From positions 4,362,029 through 4,426,028 of the forward strand of contig NZ_CP007440.1 of NCBI RefSeq assembly GCF_001579845.1: a stretch of DNA of 64,000 nt. The letters are read 5' to 3'. The notes under the pieces were generated by a model. That model searched no databases. It had not been told where the DNA came from and saw only the letters and a list, made by a program, of their open reading frames with translations. How positions within the stretch are numbered: the stretch's first letter is position 1; every line of letters begins with the position of its first letter. Below are positions 61,186-64,000 of the stretch, in pieces. Origin of the DNA: Rhodoplanes sp. Z2-YC6860 (lineage in GTDB: Bacteria > Pseudomonadota > Alphaproteobacteria > Rhizobiales > Xanthobacteraceae). Position numbers and translations under genes: made by a program.

Positions 61186-62079
61186 ATGAGCGACGCGATA
61201 GGGGCGGGAATGAAGGTTCGCAATGACCGCGACGAAGCTCTCTCCATCGAGCAGGTCGAGGCCCGCGAGAAGGACCGCCGCGCCAAGCGTCAGGCCTATG
61301 ACCGCATATCCTCGATCGTGTATCCGGTGGTGACCCTCGCCGGCGCCATTCTGCTCTGGGAGGTCGGCGTTCGCGTCTTCAACGTACCGCCGTTTCTTGC
61401 GCCGCCGCCGAGCCTGGTGGTCGGCACCATGATCGAGCATTCCACGCTGATCCTGCATAACACCTGGCACACCACCATCGAGATCCTGCTCGGTTACTTC
61501 GCCAGCATTGCGATCGGTGTGCCGCTCGCCTTCGGCATCTTTATGTGGCCGTCCTTCGCGCGCACCGTGCTGCCGCTGCTGATTTCCTCACAGGCCATCC
61601 CCAAGGTCGCGATCGCGCCGCTGCTCCTGGTCTGGTTCGGTTTCGGTCTGTTCCCGAAGGTGCTGATTGCGTTTTTGATTGCGTTCTTTCCGGTGGTGAT
61701 CTCGACCGCGGTCGGGCTTTCCTCGATCGAACCGGAGAAGATCTATCTGGCCCGCTCCATGGGTCTCAGTGCCACCTCGACCTTCTTCAAGATCAGGTTG
61801 CCGAACGCGCTGCCGTCGATTTTCGCTGGGCTGAAAATTTCCATCACGCTCGCGGTCGTTGGCGCCGTGGTCGGCGAATTCGTCGGCGGCGAGGCTGGGC
61901 TCGGCTATATGCTGATGGTCGCCAACGGCAGCATGGACACGCCGTTGCTGTTTGCCGGCCTGATCGCGCTGACCGTTCAGGGCGTCGTGCTCTACATGTT
62001 GGTCGAATGGGCCGAATACCTCGTCATCCCGCGCAGGAATTCGGCCGCAAGCGCCGCTCTGCAGAACATGGCAGCATAA
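61186..62079 (+). CDS. ABC transporter permease
   Basis: A 297-residue permease with a charged cytoplasmic start of about 40 residues and then six helices. The EAA loop IYLARSMGLSATSTFFKIRLPNALPSIFAGLKISITLAVVGAVVGEFVGGEAGLGYMLMVANG is the ATPase docking site. It closes the transporter; the dihydroorotate-dehydrogenase-like gene begins 31 bases later. An internal ATG at 61210 is an alternative start. Confidence 0.94.
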   Translation: MSDAIGAGMKVRNDRDEALSIEQVEAREKDRRAKRQAYDRISSIVYPVVTLAGAILLWEVGVRVFNVPPFLAPPPSLVVGTMIEHSTLILHNTWHTTIEILLGYFASIAIGVPLAFGIFMWPSFARTVLPLLISSQAIPKVAIAPLLLVWFGFGLFPKVLIAFLIAFFPVVISTAVGLSSIEPEKIYLARSMGLSATSTFFKIRLPNALPSIFAGLKISITLAVVGAVVGEFVGGEAGLGYMLMVANGSMDTPLLFAGLIALTVQGVVLYMLVEWAEYLVIPRRNSAASAALQNMAA

Positions 62080-62109
62080 CCAACCGAAGCCACGACCGGA
62101 CTGAACCGC

Positions 62110-63159
62110 ATGTCCGTCTACGAGCACATTCTCCGACCGGCGCTGTTTTGTCTGCCGCCCGATACGACGAATTCGCTGGCGCACGCAGCGCTGCGCGCAG
62201 GCGCGCCGTGGCAGGCGCTGGGCGCGCTCGCGCAACTCGAGGTCACGGACCCGATCCTTGAAACCCGTTTCGCTGGGGTGACGCTGAAAAGCCCCGTCGG
62301 GCTGGCCGCGGGTTTCGACAAGGATTGCGAGTTGATCCCGGCGCTGTCGGCCCTCGGCTTCGGCTTTCTCACCGTGGGCTCGATCATGCCTCAACCGAGG
62401 CCCGGACACGCCTTTCCGCGCCTGGTCCGCTATGCCGACACGGAGTCGCTCGCCGATTCCATGGGCCTGCCAAGCCGAGGACTTGCCTATGGAGTCGAAC
62501 GACTGCGCAAACTCGAGCGATCTCGCGTGCCGCTGTTCGCCAACATCGGCGGCTTTTCGGCCGGCGAGATCGCTGAAAGTCTGTTCGCCGTCGAACCTTA
62601 CGTCGACGGCGTCGAAATCAGTCTGATGTGTCCGAACGTCCTGAAAGCGGGCGAGACGTTCGATGACGTCGGTCTCCTGGTCCAAATCCTCGGGCGCATC
62701 AGCGGCCGCACCAAGCCCGCGATCGTCCGCGTGCCCAACGACACCGCGCGCAGCGACCGACTCAAGGACCTGATCGAATGCTGCATCGATGGCGGCATCG
62801 ACGGCATCAAGATCGCCGGCGGACGCCCGGTCGAAGAGCCGCGGCTGGGCGCGAAGCGCGGCACGCTGCATGGCGCCATGGTGTTCGACGGGGCACTCGA
62901 CAATCTCAAGCGGGCCGCTGCCTTTGCCCGCGGCCGCATTCCGATCAAGGCCAATGGCGGCGTGCGCTCCGGCCGCGACGTGTTCATGATGCTCCAGGCC
63001 GGCGCCACATGCGTCGATCTCTATTCGGCCTTCATCTATCAGGGTTGGAGCGTGGCGCGGCGGATCAACCTGGAACTTGCGGCACTCCTTCGCGCGCAGA
63101 ACGTTGACGCTGCAGCGGTTGCGGTGCCCACGACCCGGGCGAACGCTGCGGCTCGCTAG
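62110..63159 (+). CDS. Dihydroorotate dehydrogenase-like enzyme, class 2 fold with class 1-type cysteine
   Basis: A 349-residue FMN barrel enzyme. The N-terminal helix MSVYEHILRPALFCLPPDTTNSLAHAAL and LKSPVGLAAGFDKDCELIPALSALGFGFLTVGSIMPQPRPG are class 2 (membrane, quinone-linked) features. The catalytic segment is ISLMCPNVLK: Cys stands directly before PN where class 2 enzymes have Ser and class 1 enzymes have Cys. The R in the class 2 NTPGLR loop is missing. FMN phosphate segments IPIKANGGVRSGRDVFMMLQAGATCVDLYSAF are present. It lies downstream of an ABC importer, so it may reduce or oxidise an imported pyrimidine rather than make UMP. Confidence 0.82.
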   Translation: MSVYEHILRPALFCLPPDTTNSLAHAALRAGAPWQALGALAQLEVTDPILETRFAGVTLKSPVGLAAGFDKDCELIPALSALGFGFLTVGSIMPQPRPGHAFPRLVRYADTESLADSMGLPSRGLAYGVERLRKLERSRVPLFANIGGFSAGEIAESLFAVEPYVDGVEISLMCPNVLKAGETFDDVGLLVQILGRISGRTKPAIVRVPNDTARSDRLKDLIECCIDGGIDGIKIAGGRPVEEPRLGAKRGTLHGAMVFDGALDNLKRAAAFARGRIPIKANGGVRSGRDVFMMLQAGATCVDLYSAFIYQGWSVARRINLELAALLRAQNVDAAAVAVPTTRANAAAR

Positions 63160-63251
63160 GTTTGCCGCACCTTTCCGACTCTTTGGCATTCCCGGATGCG
63201 TCGGGTAACATTGGCCCACGATCCCTGTGGAACATCAAAGGCCGGCGCATC

Positions 63252-64000
63252 ATGAAGGCTGTCTACATCGAACAAACGGGCGGACCGGAAGTCCTGAAAT
63301 ACGGCGATCAGCCTGATCCGATTGCCGGACCGGGACAGATCGTTGTCGACACGGTAGCCGCAACCGTAAACGGCGCCGACTGGAAGGTGCGCGCGGGCCA
63401 CTACGGCGGCCAGCCCAGATTTCCCCTGATCCTGGGCCGCGATTTCTCCGGCGTGGTCAGCGCGGTGGGCTCTGGCGTCACGGACCTGCGCGTCGGCGAC
63501 GAGGTGTTCGGCGTGCTGGAGGCGGGCCGGGAAGGGGCCTACGCCGAGAAGATCGCGATCGGCGCTGCGATCGTCGCGAAGAAGCCCGCCGCGCTGTCGC
63601 ATGTCGACGCCGCGGCGCTGGCGCTCACCGGCCTGACGGCGCTCTGCGCGGTCGAGGACTCGTTGAAGCTGAAATCCGGCGAGACCATCCTGATCCAAGG
63701 CGGCGCCGGCGGCGTCGCGAGCTTTGCCATCCAACTCGCCAAGCACATCGGCGCCCATGTCATCACCACGGCGAGCGCCAAGAACGTCGACTATCTGCGC
63801 GACATCGGCGCCGACGAAGTGATCGACTACAACGCCACCGACTTCACCAAGGTCGTGAAGAACTGCGATGCGGTGTTCGACACCGTCGGCGGCGATGTGG
63901 CGACGCAGTCTTTCTCGGTGCTCAAGCCCGGCGGCCGGGCGGCTTTCATCGCCTCAGGCGCCAAGGCGCCGCAGCCTGAGAGAAGCGACGTGACCTCGCT
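63252..64000 (+). CDS. Quinone oxidoreductase-like zinc-free alcohol dehydrogenase family protein (partial, 3' end beyond window)
   Basis: An open frame from ATG 63252 to the window edge, 249 codons without a stop. MKAVYIEQTGGPEVLKYGDQPDPIAGPGQIVV, then LGRDFSGVVSAVGSGV and the NADP motif IQGGAGGVASFAIQLAKHIGAHVITTASAKN belong to the medium-chain reductase family, quinone oxidoreductase branch. Structural zinc cysteines are absent. Family length is about 320-330 residues, so roughly 80 residues lie outside. No link to the ABC operon is clear; the gap after the dehydrogenase-like gene is 92 bases. Confidence 0.9.
   Translation, partial: MKAVYIEQTGGPEVLKYGDQPDPIAGPGQIVVDTVAATVNGADWKVRAGHYGGQPRFPLILGRDFSGVVSAVGSGVTDLRVGDEVFGVLEAGREGAYAEKIAIGAAIVAKKPAALSHVDAAALALTGLTALCAVEDSLKLKSGETILIQGGAGGVASFAIQLAKHIGAHVITTASAKNVDYLRDIGADEVIDYNATDFTKVVKNCDAVFDTVGGDVATQSFSVLKPGGRAAFIASGAKAPQPERSDVTS

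Noticed and set aside
61588-63219. 543-codon minus-strand open frame
   Set aside because: Antisense to the ABC permease and the dihydroorotate-dehydrogenase-like gene; no family features.

Overview
This window looks like part of a chromosome from a high-GC alphaproteobacterium of the Hyphomicrobiales (Rhizobiales), close to the Bradyrhizobium / Xanthobacteraceae / Rhodoplanes group. The evidence is the nrdR-ribD-ribE-ribH-nusB-thiL order, the yceD-plsX-fabH-ihfA-merR order, a hopanoid hpn cluster, a sigma-EcfG type promoter and many orphan Bug-type solute-binding proteins. No rRNA, tRNA, CRISPR array, insertion sequence or phage gene was seen. Gene density is high and most genes are ordinary chromosomal ones.

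Layout. 1-4.3 kb: riboflavin and thiamine operon (nrdR end, ribD, ribE, a small secreted protein, ribH, nusB, thiL). 4.3-9.2 kb: FMN alpha-hydroxy-acid oxidase, an MFS transporter and an H+-pyrophosphatase of the K+-independent type. 9.2-14.4 kb: BamE-like lipoprotein, divergent CBP3-like chaperone, YceD/DUF177, plsX, fabH, ihfA, MerR. 14.4-20 kb: hopanoid head-group genes hpnL-I-J-K with convergent hpnA; HpnK seems to start at CTG. 20-23 kb: small ORF, XRE regulator, Bug protein, HU-like protein. 23-31 kb: TonB receptor with a DUF2946-like protein, TetR regulator and a divergent RND efflux pair.

31-41 kb looks like a hydroxycinnamate (ferulate / p-coumarate type) catabolic region: CoA ligase, IclR regulator, hydroxycinnamoyl-CoA hydratase/lyase-like enzyme, MaoC-like hydratase, two intact Bug proteins, an enolase-superfamily enzyme, a frameshifted third Bug gene and a cysteine hydrolase. 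41-47 kb holds small stress-type and zinc-ribbon genes, NUDIX, CvpA, an acyltransferase and several very small proteins. 47-52 kb: MFS-monooxygenase fusion, GntR-cyclase-Bug cassette, and a membrane-anchored unknown.

52-53.2 kb: queD-queE for 7-deazaguanine synthesis, preceded by a sequence that closely matches a class I preQ1 riboswitch. Its A-rich tail contains the ribosome-binding site of a 31-codon leader ORF that lies in the same frame as queD. 53-63 kb: two separate NMT1/THI5-type ABC importers surrounding a NicC-like FAD hydroxylase, an exported isochorismatase-fold protein, an SDR and a dihydroorotate-dehydrogenase-like enzyme with a class 1 type cysteine. This suggests uptake and oxidation of an N-heterocyclic or aromatic compound. 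The window ends inside a quinone-oxidoreductase-like gene.

The most notable items are the preQ1-I element with its leader ORF, the CTG start of hpnK, the 53-63 kb putative heterocycle island with its unusual dihydroorotate dehydrogenase homologue, and several well-formed operators beside regulators.
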